DNA from: Varroa destructor
Taxonomy: Eukaryota > Arthropoda > Arachnida > Mesostigmata > Varroidae
Assembly (NCBI RefSeq): GCF_002443255.2
Contig: NW_019211458.1
Location: 17,541,939-17,605,938 of the forward strand
Length of the DNA stretch: 64,000 nt
Reading direction: 5' to 3'
Part shown: piece by piece, positions 42,539 through 53,420 of the stretch
Layout of the letters: each line of letters opens with the position of its first letter
Position numbering within the stretch: the first letter of the stretch is position 1
Translations under genes and position numbers: made by a program
Notes under the pieces: model-generated
What the model saw: the letters and a program-made list of their open reading frames with translations, nothing else
The model's database searches: none
Told to the model about the DNA's origin: nothing

Positions 42539-42674
42539 CTGCGGCAGCTGTCGTTTGTGGCGTCCCAACACCAGTCTCAGTTAGCTCAATGTGGATCTTC
42601 GTACTGCTAATGCACTCATCTTGCATTATTCTATGAAGATGCCCTTGATGCTCTAGAGGCCTTAGCCGCCTTAC
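42539..42674 (-). other. Candidate 136-nt 3' intron of the cuticle-like gene
   Basis: The minus strand has a strong donor (AAAA then GTAAGG, G at 42674) inside the coding frame. Further on is an acceptor GCCGCAG ending at 42539, with a good branch-point-like CTAAC some 45 nt before it but only a weak pyrimidine tract. Splicing is in phase and would replace the last 14 residues after HFK with IWPKNDDP and a TGA stop at 42513. I cannot tell whether the intron is real, optional or chance. Confidence 0.35.
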
Positions 42675-43569
42675 TTTTGAAATGTTCAGGGTATACACGT
42701 CCATAACCCATACCGTACATCGTGTAACCGACCCCGACAAGGACAACAGGTGCAGGTGCAGGTGCAGGTGCAGCAACAGGTGTTTGTACAATCGGACCAG
42801 GGGCGGCGACCACCGCTCGAACGATTGGATCCGAAGAAGAAACGGCTGGAAAAGCAGCAACAGTGCGGACGACAGCTGGGGGCGGAACGACAGCGTGGGT
42901 AGGAGTGGCTACGGCGGGAGCAGGCGCGTGTGGCGATTCGACGTGAAGCTCGGCGTGGACCTGAGGCTCGTGGTAGAAAAGGATCTGTGGAAGAGGAGCG
43001 GGACCGCGCACGATCTGCACGATACGTGCAGCAGGTGGCGGTGGGCGATGGACGTCAACTACTTGCACGCCAGGAGCCGGATGGACTACCCGTTCGATAT
43101 GGGCGGGACCGGACGCACGCGAGATGACGCGCACAACTGATTGAGGGGATGGTGGGGCATGCACGTGCACTACCTGCGGAGCCGCTTGCGGAGCTTCGTG
43201 CACACGGATCACCTGAGCAGGAGCGCGAAACTCCTCGATACGTATGTGTTGGCGCCCGCTGTGGGTGTGGATCGTATGAACCTTAGGAGCAGGTTTAGGG
43301 GCAAAAAAGCCTGAGGAGGCAATTCCACTGTGAACAGGAGCGACTCCAGCGACAACAGGAGCAGCTGCCACTGTTCCGACAGTCGTTAAGGGCAAAGCCG
43401 ACGCTGTAATCCGGCCAGTGTTAGCAACCGGCGCACCATACGCACCATTGCTCCTGCTGTAACTCAATGCGGGGCTTCCTATGTGATGATAACTATTGTG
43501 TGTATACTGTGCGAACGCACGCCCGGCGACGGCCGCAATAATAGCAACTATGAGAGTCTTCATTGCCAT
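42631..43569 (-). CDS. Secreted cuticle-like protein, Ala/Pro/Val/His-rich, 312 aa
   Basis: The protein starts with a signal peptide (about residues 1-20, hydrophobic core LIVAIIAAVA, likely cleaved before QYTHN). Residues 21-105 are rich in Ala, Val, Ser and Tyr. Residues 106-212 are a run of short valine/isoleucine strands with His or Arg, such as QVVHVHAPP and QVVDVHRPP, separated by Pro/Ala linkers. Then come Ala/Pro/Val-rich linkers with an APAPAPAP stretch and a Gly/Tyr-rich end (YTMYGMGYGRVYP). This composition is typical of arthropod cuticle or other structural matrix proteins; the chitin-binding Rebers-Riddiford consensus was not seen. The start ATG at 43569 is the first ATG after the predicted transcription start, with a second ATG two codons later. 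The coding frame needs no intron, but a candidate 3' intron would give a different C-terminus. The exact family is unknown. Confidence 0.8.
   Translation of the reverse strand: MAMKTLIVAIIAAVAGRAFAQYTHNSYHHIGSPALSYSRSNGAYGAPVANTGRITASALPLTTVGTVAAAPVVAGVAPVHSGIASSGFFAPKPAPKVHTIHTHSGRQHIRIEEFRAPAQVIRVHEAPQAAPQVVHVHAPPSPQSVVRVISRASGPAHIERVVHPAPGVQVVDVHRPPPPAARIVQIVRGPAPLPQILFYHEPQVHAELHVESPHAPAPAVATPTHAVVPPPAVVRTVAAFPAVSSSDPIVRAVVAAPGPIVQTPVAAPAPAPAPVVLVGVGYTMYGMGYGRVYPEHFKSKAAKASRASRASS
42751..42776 (-). repeat. (CAGGTG)n coding microsatellite
   Basis: About four GCAGGTG-type hexamer copies on the plus strand; on the minus strand they encode the alternating Ala-Pro stretch near residues 266-274 of the cuticle-like protein. 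The length is likely to vary between individuals. Confidence 0.8.
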
Positions 43570-43740
43570 CGAGATACGGACGAATCGAGCCGTTGGACGG
43601 TGCGCCGACGATCTAAAACGAGCCGACCAAGACGGCGTTGGCGACAAGTGTTGCGCGCTGGCTAAACGGTGGTCTGTCTAGAAGGGGAGGCGCGGGTAAT
43701 TTTGTGAAATTTGTTCGAAGCACGAAAATGATACGTTGAG

Positions 43741-43778
43741 GATGTGACATTGCCATCTGCTAAGCTGCAGGGTTTATA
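43741..43778 (-). promoter_or_regulatory. TATA box and initiator of the cuticle-like gene
   Basis: Minus-strand TATAAA lies at 43778-43773, and an initiator-like TCACAT places a start A at 43745, 33 nt downstream, close to the usual TATA-to-start spacing. The resulting 5' UTR of about 176 nt has no ATG before the chosen start codon, which supports both promoter and start. Confidence 0.55.
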
Positions 43779-44182
43779 TCACCGACTAAGCCAAGGCCTT
43801 GGCCGCGGATGAAGGGCACCCTCGCGACAGAAAGAACGGCCGAGTCGCACCGAAACGGCCGCCGTGCAGAGATATATTGTTGTCTACTGCTATAGTCTAC
43901 TACTTTAACTACTTTTGCTGTTGACCGGGTAGCACAGCGCGACGCACAGTAGTTGAGCTTGTTCACCCTGTAAACGATCCCGCACGTGAAGCAGTGACAT
44001 ATGGAAAGGCATACGGAGGGAGAATCATTTATGTTTTTCGCTGCCGTAGCAATGAACACGATTAATTACGACCGTCTTTGTCGGCGTTAACGAGGCCGTT
44101 TGTTAGCAGTGAGCCTTATTTGTTATTAGAGCTTAAGCTCGACTGCAAACTAGACTATTTCATATCATCTAAGCCGAAGCAA

Positions 44183-44212
44183 AGATATGACTTAAGCTGG
44201 CATCTCATATCT
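44183..44212. repeat. Hairpin with AGATATGA arms
   Basis: AGATATGA and TCATATCT form a perfect 8-bp stem with a 14-nt loop. The arms match those of the hairpin at 19222-19255. Confidence 0.75.
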
Positions 44213-47200
44213 CTATTGATTTGGCGGGCTATTCGAACTTGGTTTGAGTAAACGTACTTAAATAGAATTATCCTGCTGACTGAAGCCCAATATGGCAGCA
44301 GACCTTGTTTATTACGTAAGCGTTGCGGTATTAATAAATAATACTGTTGCCAGGTGACTGGATGTATGTAGCACTATTTAAATTGTTGCGTAGCAAGCAG
44401 TGTTGTCAGTAAAGCATCCCTATTGAATCATTTGCCTGGGGACTATATAGTGCTCACATAAAACATGTTTCGAGTTAGAGAAGAAGTCTTTTTGAACGGT
44501 AGTCCAATAATAAATGTTGATAAATCTGTAAATAATGACTATCGTTTTAATGCCGATATTAGAAGATATATATCCAAAGAAGACTGTTTATTCTTTAATG
44601 TTCATTTATTTAGAGAACTGTGTTTACACATAGCTGCCGGTTTCAGTTTGACGCCAGAATATGTAGATAGTCGCGACTTCGTAGGCATCTGGATAAGCTG
44701 TCAACGAGGTCGACCTCCGTACAATATAATAGCAATTAAACGAAAACGAAAACGAATAGAATTTCTACTACGGAACAGATAATCTAGTAGCAGGTCAGCT
44801 CGATAAAAAAAGCCATCTAAAACCAGTAAAATTAACTACCCTGTATTAATTGCTGCAATAACATTATTATATCAACTAACTGTACACCGTGTAAAAAAAA
44901 TGTCATTTTATGTACTATGAGTGGCGCATTTACAGAACCAATGTAGGCGCTCGACAGGCAGGTCAGATGGTAGGTAAAAAGCATTTATTTGCGGCTTCGT
45001 TTGGGTCTTATGGTTTGTTGAAAGTAGCCTTACAATGAGTGTCCACCAGGAGAGGTCAAAATAAACAACCAAAGGTCCTACATTGGTACATCATATTGTA
45101 CAAAATATTTGCGGTTTCGTTTTCTATATCGATAGACAATCAGATACCCCTCAAAATAATGATCCGTCCATCTACGTCGTTAAACAAAATGTTTATTCAG
45201 AAAAAGCACAGCACAGTAATTTTGAAGTCTTATAGTCGTATCTTCAGTGAAGTGCGAAAGCTTCTCTTTCGGCTCGTATGCAGATAAAAAGAAAGTGTTG
45301 CACATAAACAGGCCGAAACGTATGCTAACCTTTAGAGCATTCATCATATCTTATAGAGAAAGTCTTCCCATTTTCAATGCTTTCATGCTTGTGTTGCTAA
45401 TGAAGGCGATGCCAGAGATAGAGCAGAGCCAAAAATGAGACAATTACACACGGGTCATAACAAAACAGAGGTGGCCCCGGGGCTTCGATTGAAAAGAGTA
45501 ACGATCACTGTCTTGAAAATTTTAAGCTGTTCAATATCCGGTTAAGTGCTTGGTTGTTTCGAGTCCGCTCTAACGGGCGCATCGAACTCCATTGTCACAA
45601 TCACCTATCACCCTTCGCGGAACCGGCACTTGAAAAGAAGCCAAGAAAGCTGATAGTACTCCAACACTTAATATCACAATATACAGGGTCATGGCTTCCG
45701 ACGTATTTCTGCAGCGTAAATTTTAATCAGTTTCTAGCCATAACTCATCCGACAAACGAGCAATATGCACAAAAACTGTATTTATAAATGGCTTCCGATT
45801 GCGTCCTTGAACTCGTTGTCTCAGCCTGTTGTAATAATCCATAAGGGCCTGTAATGAAACCAAGGTTGCATAAAAACGTTGTTACGCTCAGATTAGTGCC
45901 ATAAAACAAACATATGTATCTGATAATATAACGAATGGAGGATAATATATACGTAATGCATATTACGTAAATTAAATCAATTACTGTTGATTCATACGAC
46001 TGCTGGTTCCTACGAACGCCCGTCACGTAACACACAACGTTTCATTTTAGTAGCAAACATCTTTGTATTTTCACAACCGTATACGTAAAATATCTTGGAA
46101 AAACGTAGCGTATTTGTTTCCATTGCCAATCGGTATTTTCAAGGATAATGAAAAGGTATGTTTGGCTCACATAGGGGTGAAGCTGTGCTTGTCTGTCATC
46201 ATTTTGTTTTTGTAATTAGAACGAAAAAGCATTTGTTTTCAACGAACTGTTACCTCGTATTTTCCGCTTCCATTTCTAAAATGTCTTTACATAATAGTGA
46301 TCTCTAAAGGTTGGGAAATATAAACGACCTCAATAGAGGTCTGCAGTATTCCATAAGCTCTGTGTTGGTAAAGAAAATTTTTTTTGGGCAGTTTAGTTCC
46401 GCCCCCTAATAGCTCACTGGATAACGTACATATGTGATCATCTTAGGGACACGGCGTGGTCTAGGGTGGAACCCGAACACTTCGTTCCATGCCTGGAGCC
46501 AGATATGTGATGGAATAATTGGTAGCCATACATGACATAAAACTGGAAACAGGGATATTGTAGGTTAGAACGCTATTTTTGCTTGTCTTTTAGAGATAGT
46601 TAAATCTATTGCATTGTATGTTGAAACCATATATAATTTTTTTAAGAAGCAACTCAAACGTCCGCTAACATGCCTTTGAGATATAATTGGTAGATTATAT
46701 AATAAGCATTTTATCTAATATCCACTAAATTTCTAGAGTCTATCTGTACAAGTATTCGGGTCGCAGTTTAGCTGAGCCACCATCTAGCCAATGTGGACTG
46801 CTGATAAATTTATTTCAATCGAACTATCAGTAGCGATCCGAAGTCCGCCTAAATCCGAAAACCTGAAAGTCTTGCGATGTAGTAACCATAAGAATATTGT
46901 ATGGCGCCCTGTCATTTCTGAGAATGAATTCTGTTAGACTTCTTTTTTAGGAGACGATTGATTAAACTTACGTAAATTCTATCCACCTTAAGTATTCGTC
47001 TACCGATTTAAATAAAATACACAGCTTTAATTTCAATAACACCGACAAAAATGGAGAGGCACTATCGCAGGCAGCTGCAGTCATTTCGGTGTTTGCCCTC
47101 TTGGACCGCCGACTACTCGGCACCATTGTTTTTCAAAAAAAAATTCCCTGCGTTATCTAACGCTATGGGTGTTTAAATTTTCTGCTCACCAATTAGAAAG

Positions 47201-47274
47201 AATAGTATGAACAAGCTATAACTGTTCTTCTAAGCAAAATTAGTATACGTTCGGTGCATTCATGTTCATGATAC

Positions 47275-47310
47275 AGCCCCGAAATTTTTTTTTACTTTGA
47301 AGTCGGGGCT
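47275..47310. repeat. AGCCCCGA inverted repeat
   Basis: AGCCCCGA (47275-47282) and TCGGGGCT (47303-47310) are perfect 8-bp arms around a T-rich 20-nt loop. The GC-rich arms stand out against the AT-rich surroundings. Confidence 0.75.
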
Positions 47311-47782
47311 TTGCTAAAGACTAAGCCAAAACAAATTACTATTAGTCAACTATTAATTTCTGCTCATTTCAGTGAAAACAGAGAAAAATCTCGTGCTTCG
47401 CCCAGTTTGATCAGCATGCTGTTGCACTTAGAGATATTTCGACATATAATTTTCATATATTTTTTATGTTTTTTATGCAATACTTCATTTGTGGTTTGCC
47501 ATACTGTATTAACAACAAAGCATTAATTAGGCTAAAAGTTCTAAGGCTAAGTTAATAATTGATCTAGTTATTACAACTGCGTTTGGAGTACGAGATACAA
47601 CTATTGGTTACATTTCCATTGCAGGTTATCATACATATTACAAAGGGTAACGAAAGTGAACTTACAATTGGATAGAAAAACGTTACCTTTAAAAAACTTG
47701 GATAAGAAGTCAGCTATATGGGTATCGCACTTGTGAACCTATTTTTTCAAACGGTGAAGGCCGTTTGAGCCTAGTATTTCTT

Positions 47783-47803
47783 CTTAAGCCTATTCGGCTT
47801 AAG
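47783..47803. repeat. CTTAAGCC hairpin
   Basis: CTTAAGCC and GGCTTAAG form a perfect 8-bp stem with a 5-nt loop (TATTC), a compact and stable hairpin in non-coding DNA. Confidence 0.8.
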
Positions 47804-50502
47804 GATCTCGTCCAACAACGACCTCAATTTCGTGGGTGCAAATGCTACGTTCCCTTGAGTTGAGGTTTCTATTTAAAAATAGGCCACTAAACGACGGTGT
47901 GCCACGGTTTTTCAATCTTGCTGTTACTGCCTGTAAACGGAGTTCCTCATTTTGATGTAGCGTTCTATAGGCAATGGGAATGTCTCTGGCTTGCCTTCTG
48001 CTGATTGGATGTGTACAGGTGCTATTGTAGGAGAACGATGCTTCACTGCTCGACTTTCGCTTATCTTTTCAAGGATTTATTGGTGCCTAGTAAGTACACG
48101 TTGGTGAATGAACCTGTTGTTAAATGATCTTCTATCTCATTTTATGGTAGACAGCATACCGATCAGTCGCCATTGCAACACTGAATATTATATATTTCGC
48201 GTCGTGATTAAATAACAAACATAGCCATTTGTGTGGGAACATATTAGAAAATGCAGGCCAGATCTTTGTTTATATATGAATACACTTGTACGTATGATAG
48301 AATCGAAGTCCCGTCCCAAATCGTCACCCTGCTGATAATAATGTCGTTTATGAGGATGCAACGTGGTGATGTTTTGTAAGACAAAGTGTTCACTGTATTT
48401 TATTGTATCTTTATTTTTATTTCATTCATAGCATGTGTGTTAACTTACTGAATAAGTTATGTTACACAAACAGAGTATATTTCGTTGAAAAGCTCCGTAA
48501 GCGGTCCGATTTCTATTACCGTCAACCAACATATAATTTCGACTGGCGTAACTAACTAGTGCAATTTACGTATGAACAATTTTCACCTAACCCCCAATAA
48601 ACTATTTCTACCAAGCTCACATTAGTAGCGATATATTTGAAACTGTGCACTTTTAACTTCACTCAGTTAAGTTAGCAAGTAACACAAATTACAAACTTTG
48701 GCTAACTTCCCCTTAACTTATAATAAAGATTTGTTGAACATTCTGCTCACAGGACGCTTCGGGTCTGCCACCGTCTTAGTTTGTTCTGGTTCTCTTTTGT
48801 ATAGAACGCTCATATAATGAGATCAGCATAATGCGATGTCCTTCGTCCTCGATCTAAGTTAGGACAGCATACTTAATTCACGAAAACAGCTAGCATTAAG
48901 ACCAAGATCGAGCCATTATGTGCCGTTGACACGGCCAGTATTTGAAGAATTTAGGAGAACTCCCCCACATGATTGGCATCAAATATTCGAAATTGCGTCT
49001 CCAAATATATTTGCTAACGAAAACATTGTACACTCAGACGTCGATATGGCAAAGCTAAAGCCTATAAGAATAATATTACATAAAAATCGGCATAAAACGT
49101 TTACGGCACAATGGCGTAAGGCGCACTCTAAAAAGGAGTCCCAAAGGTCCCGAAATCAAAACGCGCCAATGCACCGCCAAAGCTTGCTGCAATAGCCATA
49201 TTTTGGCGACAATCGAATGTATGGTGCCTAACGAGTAGCCGATTTTATCCTTTTCCCCCTGCGTTTGCAAAGAAGTAAGGGCTAGCAGACTGGCGAGACT
49301 GCGTAGAATTCTTCATGATGGAACGCTCAAGCATGGAACAGACTTATTTTGTCATAAATACCTGCTATCGAAATGGGTAATCAATTGCGGCAACACTTCG
49401 CAAATGTCACGCAGAGTGCGGGCGAAACTTTTCGATGGCGTGGGAAACGTTACGACATTGAAAAAACCAGCTCGCAAGCCACGAATCAAACTTCCAGATT
49501 GCAACATTGCATCGAGACTTAATGATCTCAATGCAACGTCGTGCTCAGCTAGGGCATCAAGGACCTCTCTACGATCGCCATATTCATCTGGCTAGACCAT
49601 CAAAGATTTAGGACCATCTTAAACGTCGTTTGTTTTCTGGTCACATAGTGAAGCGTACTAGCGACTTCTTTGATTGCTTGATTAGCTTCTTTAATTGATA
49701 TTTTCTTCAGTTCAGTAAAGTTCATTTTTAACCTGATGGTGATGCAAATAAATCGAATCATCGCATCTGAGATTCAGGGAGCTCAAGATGGAAAGCTGAG
49801 CATCTACTTCAGTTACAAAAAGGTCACTGTTTAGTACCGCTTATTGTACAAAGGTATCGTTGGGTCTTTTTTTTTCGAAAATGATGATGGAAAGGCAGCG
49901 CTAATTCGATGGCGAGCTTTATATACGACATGTTGTAGCCCGAGATGAGGACATAGGAAACAACTCACCACACGGCAAGGAAAATCGTCAGTCTGTTTAA
50001 CACTATATTTTCAGGCCAACTGATCCTAATGCATAGCGAAAGTATCGAATGGTAGCTAAGCTCCTGCGATTTCATTCCTCTCGATTTTTGCCCATGGCGC
50101 TGTATGAATAACAGAGTCTACGAAATAATGCCGAAAGCAATTTACGACATGGAACATTTCGTGAAACCGACACTGAACTGTACAGCTTCGTGTATGATTT
50201 ATATCCACAGGGAAAAAAAAGATCGAGTTGTGCAAGCAGTTCCCGAAAGGACATTTGGATAATATCGCTTTCCTGGACTGGATCAATGTAACAATAAAAA
50301 CACGCAGAAAAACTTTCCTGTTTTCCATTCCAGGAGCACTGAAATCGTCCCGTACTCCTTGCGCCTTTCATTTTCTCTTGATCGTTTTTGTTCCGTTCCC
50401 ATATCGAGATATAACTTATCGAAGGAGCGTGCCGTACGATGATATTCCAATACAGCAATATGTAGCCAATACAAAGATTCTAGACTGTTAGTTTTTCTAT
50501 TT

Positions 50503-50523
50503 CTGTTACAATTAATGTAACAG
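50503..50523. repeat. CTGTTACA hairpin
   Basis: CTGTTACA and TGTAACAG form a perfect 8-bp stem with a 5-nt loop (ATTAA). Confidence 0.8.
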
Positions 50524-52323
50524 CTTGCTCGTCCTGGATCAACTAGCTTTTGAGGGCTTCGTGGGCTATCTTGGTTTTTCGGAAATAGCTGTTGCTATAT
50601 ATTAAGCTTGGACGTTTTATCATATGTAATGCATTTGCACTTCTGTGAGTCAAGTGTTTTCGATAGGCTTAGTCTCATGTAATTATATTGCGCCACTGAA
50701 ATACTTCGCTGTTTGTTTTTCCCCGCCACCACTTAGGAGAGGCTACTTATCGATTTATTCTCGAACTGATCCCCTATCTTGAAGAAGTTTATTAGGGATG
50801 TTAAAAAATTGCATTTAATAAACTCATTGAATATAGGATCAGTCTAGTAAAAAATCATATCTGAAATGATAAAGGCAGCAATACAATTTTGCAGTATCAA
50901 ACCATTAGCTAAACCGATGATTGAAAATATCTAGTTCGAAACGTTTAGGTCAAAAGATACGTCAGATGAAATACACAGGCAACAACTTCCTGAAGCCACG
51001 CCGAACTTAGTGATAATTTTTTTTCGTAGACAGACAACACCTGATTACATTTCGATAAGTAAAAAAGATCTGCGGTAGTGCTAATGGGTTAGAGACATGG
51101 CCGGGCAAAAAAGAAGTGCGAGGTTCACTCCAGTTCCTAGTGGCAAAGTACCTATTAAAGTTGCCCTATTTTTCATTACATGTGCATAAAATTTATACAT
51201 CCACCTATATGCAATACGGCCCATACTGCTATCGTCTTCTGTGTTATATATTGAAGTAAAAATCATGGAATATATATGCGTGCATGCTGGTCGCAACGTT
51301 ATAATGGCAGACGCATGATGCTCCAATGTAAACATTTAATTCGGCGTTCATTGTAGTTTCCCTTCAGGCCACTTTGGACCGCACAATGTCCAAAGCCATG
51401 GTTATGCGAGGTGGAATATAGCATGACACTAAAAACACAATTTTCCATAACCCTATATTTACTGAGGCAATTTTGTATACTCTGGAGTATGTATGTATTG
51501 CGTACACGGCCTATGTTCTATAATATGTAATTACAGGTCACATAAGACTTAACGAGCTTATAGCGTTTTCCCGATTCATTTTCGAGTACCCAAATTTGAC
51601 TCAGCATTGCCGAGCATATTTCAAAATATTCCTATAAATTAGATTTAAAATAACGACAACGACGCCTATGGTACGTGAGCTGGAATACGGTTGATCCTTT
51701 AAAAATAAATTATAATAATGGGCCCCGTGCTGTGCGCACATCACTATACATTGTTTCCGTTGTATAGCCAGCACTCGCTGGCATTTCTTCTTTCTTCAGT
51801 TGCTCGAAACACTTGAGAAGAAGCCGTACGATCGATTAGTACAGCTAACTAACACGGCATCGTCGTTTCTGCCACCAGCTATTGCGCTCAAAGCGTTACA
51901 CGTTGGACGCCGACCCAAAGTCGGCATTTGTCGGTAAGCTACGTCCGTTGTCTTCACTCGTGTTCGATTTCGCGTCAGGCCGCAAACCACTGCGTTGGCT
52001 TCGTTGGCTACTGCAATTTTCTTTGCATCTCGTCACTGGCTGATAGGATTGCTACTGTCTGCTATCGGAATACTCCCTCACCCGGGAACCCTCGATTAGT
52101 TCCTACGTTTGGGTGACATCTTCATGACGAGCGCCGTTACCAGCACCGCCGTCGCTTGGCGAATACTAAAGTGCTCTTGTAATGTTATATATCGGCTTGC
52201 GAACCGTAGCTCGGGCTCAGTTTTACCCAAATGAATTGATGTGCCCATATAATAATAGCAAAACGGAGAAGGATCAAAGCGAAACGAGAAGACCACAACC
52301 GCAGCCATAGAGTGGAGTATTTC

Positions 52324-52377
52324 TCAGTTCAGTTCTCATTGAGAACGTGACGTCTACAGTTTATGACTATTGTGAGT
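52324..52377 (+). promoter_or_regulatory. Candidate initiator and 5' UTR donor of the large secreted-protein gene
   Basis: Two overlapping TCAGTT initiator matches (52324 and 52329) lie 355-365 nt before the start ATG. A good donor GTGAGT at 52372 could pair with a pyrimidine-rich acceptor (CTTTTTTAG ending 52502) to remove a 131-nt 5' UTR intron. An upstream ATG at 52363 opens only a very short frame in either form. No TATA box was identified, so this is a weak prediction. Confidence 0.25.
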
Positions 52378-52687
52378 GCAAGTCATCAACAGAGAAAAGC
52401 AGGTTCGACCCGCAGGTTATTATAATTGCGGATCATTGGGCCAGCCGCGGCATTGTGTGTTGCGAAGCTCTGGCCAGCTGAATTTCGACAAGGCTTTTTT
52501 AGTATCCATAACCAGTCAGCAAAAGAGCATCGACGCAAACCGGAGGCCAAGATGCACCTGTGAAAAATCTCAAGGTTTGTTAGTAACCTGCTAAAAATCG
52601 TTGAAAGGAAAAACAAAACTGAGTCGGCGTGAGGGCGACGCTAACGGTGAGGAGTGGCGGCCAGCAAACCGCACTGGCGCAAGAAAG

Positions 52688-53420
52688 ATGAGGCCCCCTG
52701 GGAGTAGGACATGCCGGTTAACCATTGTCGTCCTCTCAACTCTACTTATGGCTCTTGGGGCTGTTGTATCAACGGAAGGAAAAAATATTCCATTGCCAGG
52801 TGGCAGTAGTCATGCAGCTAATAACAGCACTAGCAGCAATAGTGAAAGCAGTTACGAACTTAAGATAACTGATACTGCCGTCTTAGTGGCAGATTCTCAG
52901 GTCGACAAAAACGACAGAAAGAACAATGGTAACAACAATAACCTCACTTTTAGCAGCAGTTCGAAGCAGGCAATTGCAGCAGAAGAGTCAGCCCTTATAT
53001 CATCTGAAGATACTAATCAATCCGTGGGGCTTCTATCTTCCGGAACCGTTCCAGGCAGGTTGGACCGAACTACAGAGGACAACCAAAGAACTTTCGGACC
53101 AAGTTCACATGCGGCAGCGACGGCAGCCGATAGCGCGAACCCAAAGTTCTCGAACAGCTTAGGAAGTCAAAGTCTTCTAACCGTATCATTCAATGTGACC
53201 GATATGCCCTCGGCGGAAAAAAGCCCGCCTACCTTATTGGATGGCGACGGCGATAGTAATGGTGGCAACAGTGGTGCCAAATCGATCATTACGAGCCTTG
53301 AAAAAAGAAGGGAAACCGATACAGTGGACGATTTGGAGGTGCCGGACTTTTCGCAGAACCCATCGTTATTGAATGGGATATCTGATAGTACGGAAATCGC
53401 TCTCACTACCAGTTCTGGCC
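52688..53420 (+). CDS. Large secreted protein, exon 1 (signal peptide, Ser/Asn-rich)
   Basis: The ATG at 52688 (AAAG before it, A at -3) is chosen because the upstream open frame starts only from TTG and the signal peptide follows this ATG directly. The exon ends at a consensus GTAAGT donor, leaving one base of the split codon (phase 1). It encodes 244 residues with long Ser, Asn and Ala stretches and several N-glycosylation sequons. Confidence 0.85.

Larger units (their letters stand above)
43779..52320. other. Intergenic stretch between the two secreted-protein genes
   Basis: About 8.5 kb. It holds four hairpins (44183, 47275, 47783, 50503) and A/T-rich patches. Two plus-strand open frames in succession (48863-49195 and 49239-49595, neither starting from a good ATG) could be a decayed gene, but match nothing I know. 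A 105-codon ATG frame at 44465-44782 has a reasonable Kozak context and a TATATAG about 20 nt before it, but no recognisable domain. No RNA gene was seen. Confidence 0.5.

Noticed and set aside
42682..43140. Plus-strand open frames of 152 and 65 codons opposite the cuticle-like gene
   Set aside because: Arg/Asp-rich shadows of the GC-rich minus-strand coding sequence, with no signal peptide or start context.
44465..44782. Plus-strand ATG frame of 105 codons with a TATATAG about 20 nt before it
   Set aside because: The TATA-like sequence is too close to the ATG for a normal promoter, and the protein shows no known domain or signal peptide.
46395..46500. tRNA-like or SINE-like segment with a TAGCTCACTGG A-box resemblance
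   Set aside because: The A-box is one base short, no proper B-box follows at the right distance and no cloverleaf can be drawn.
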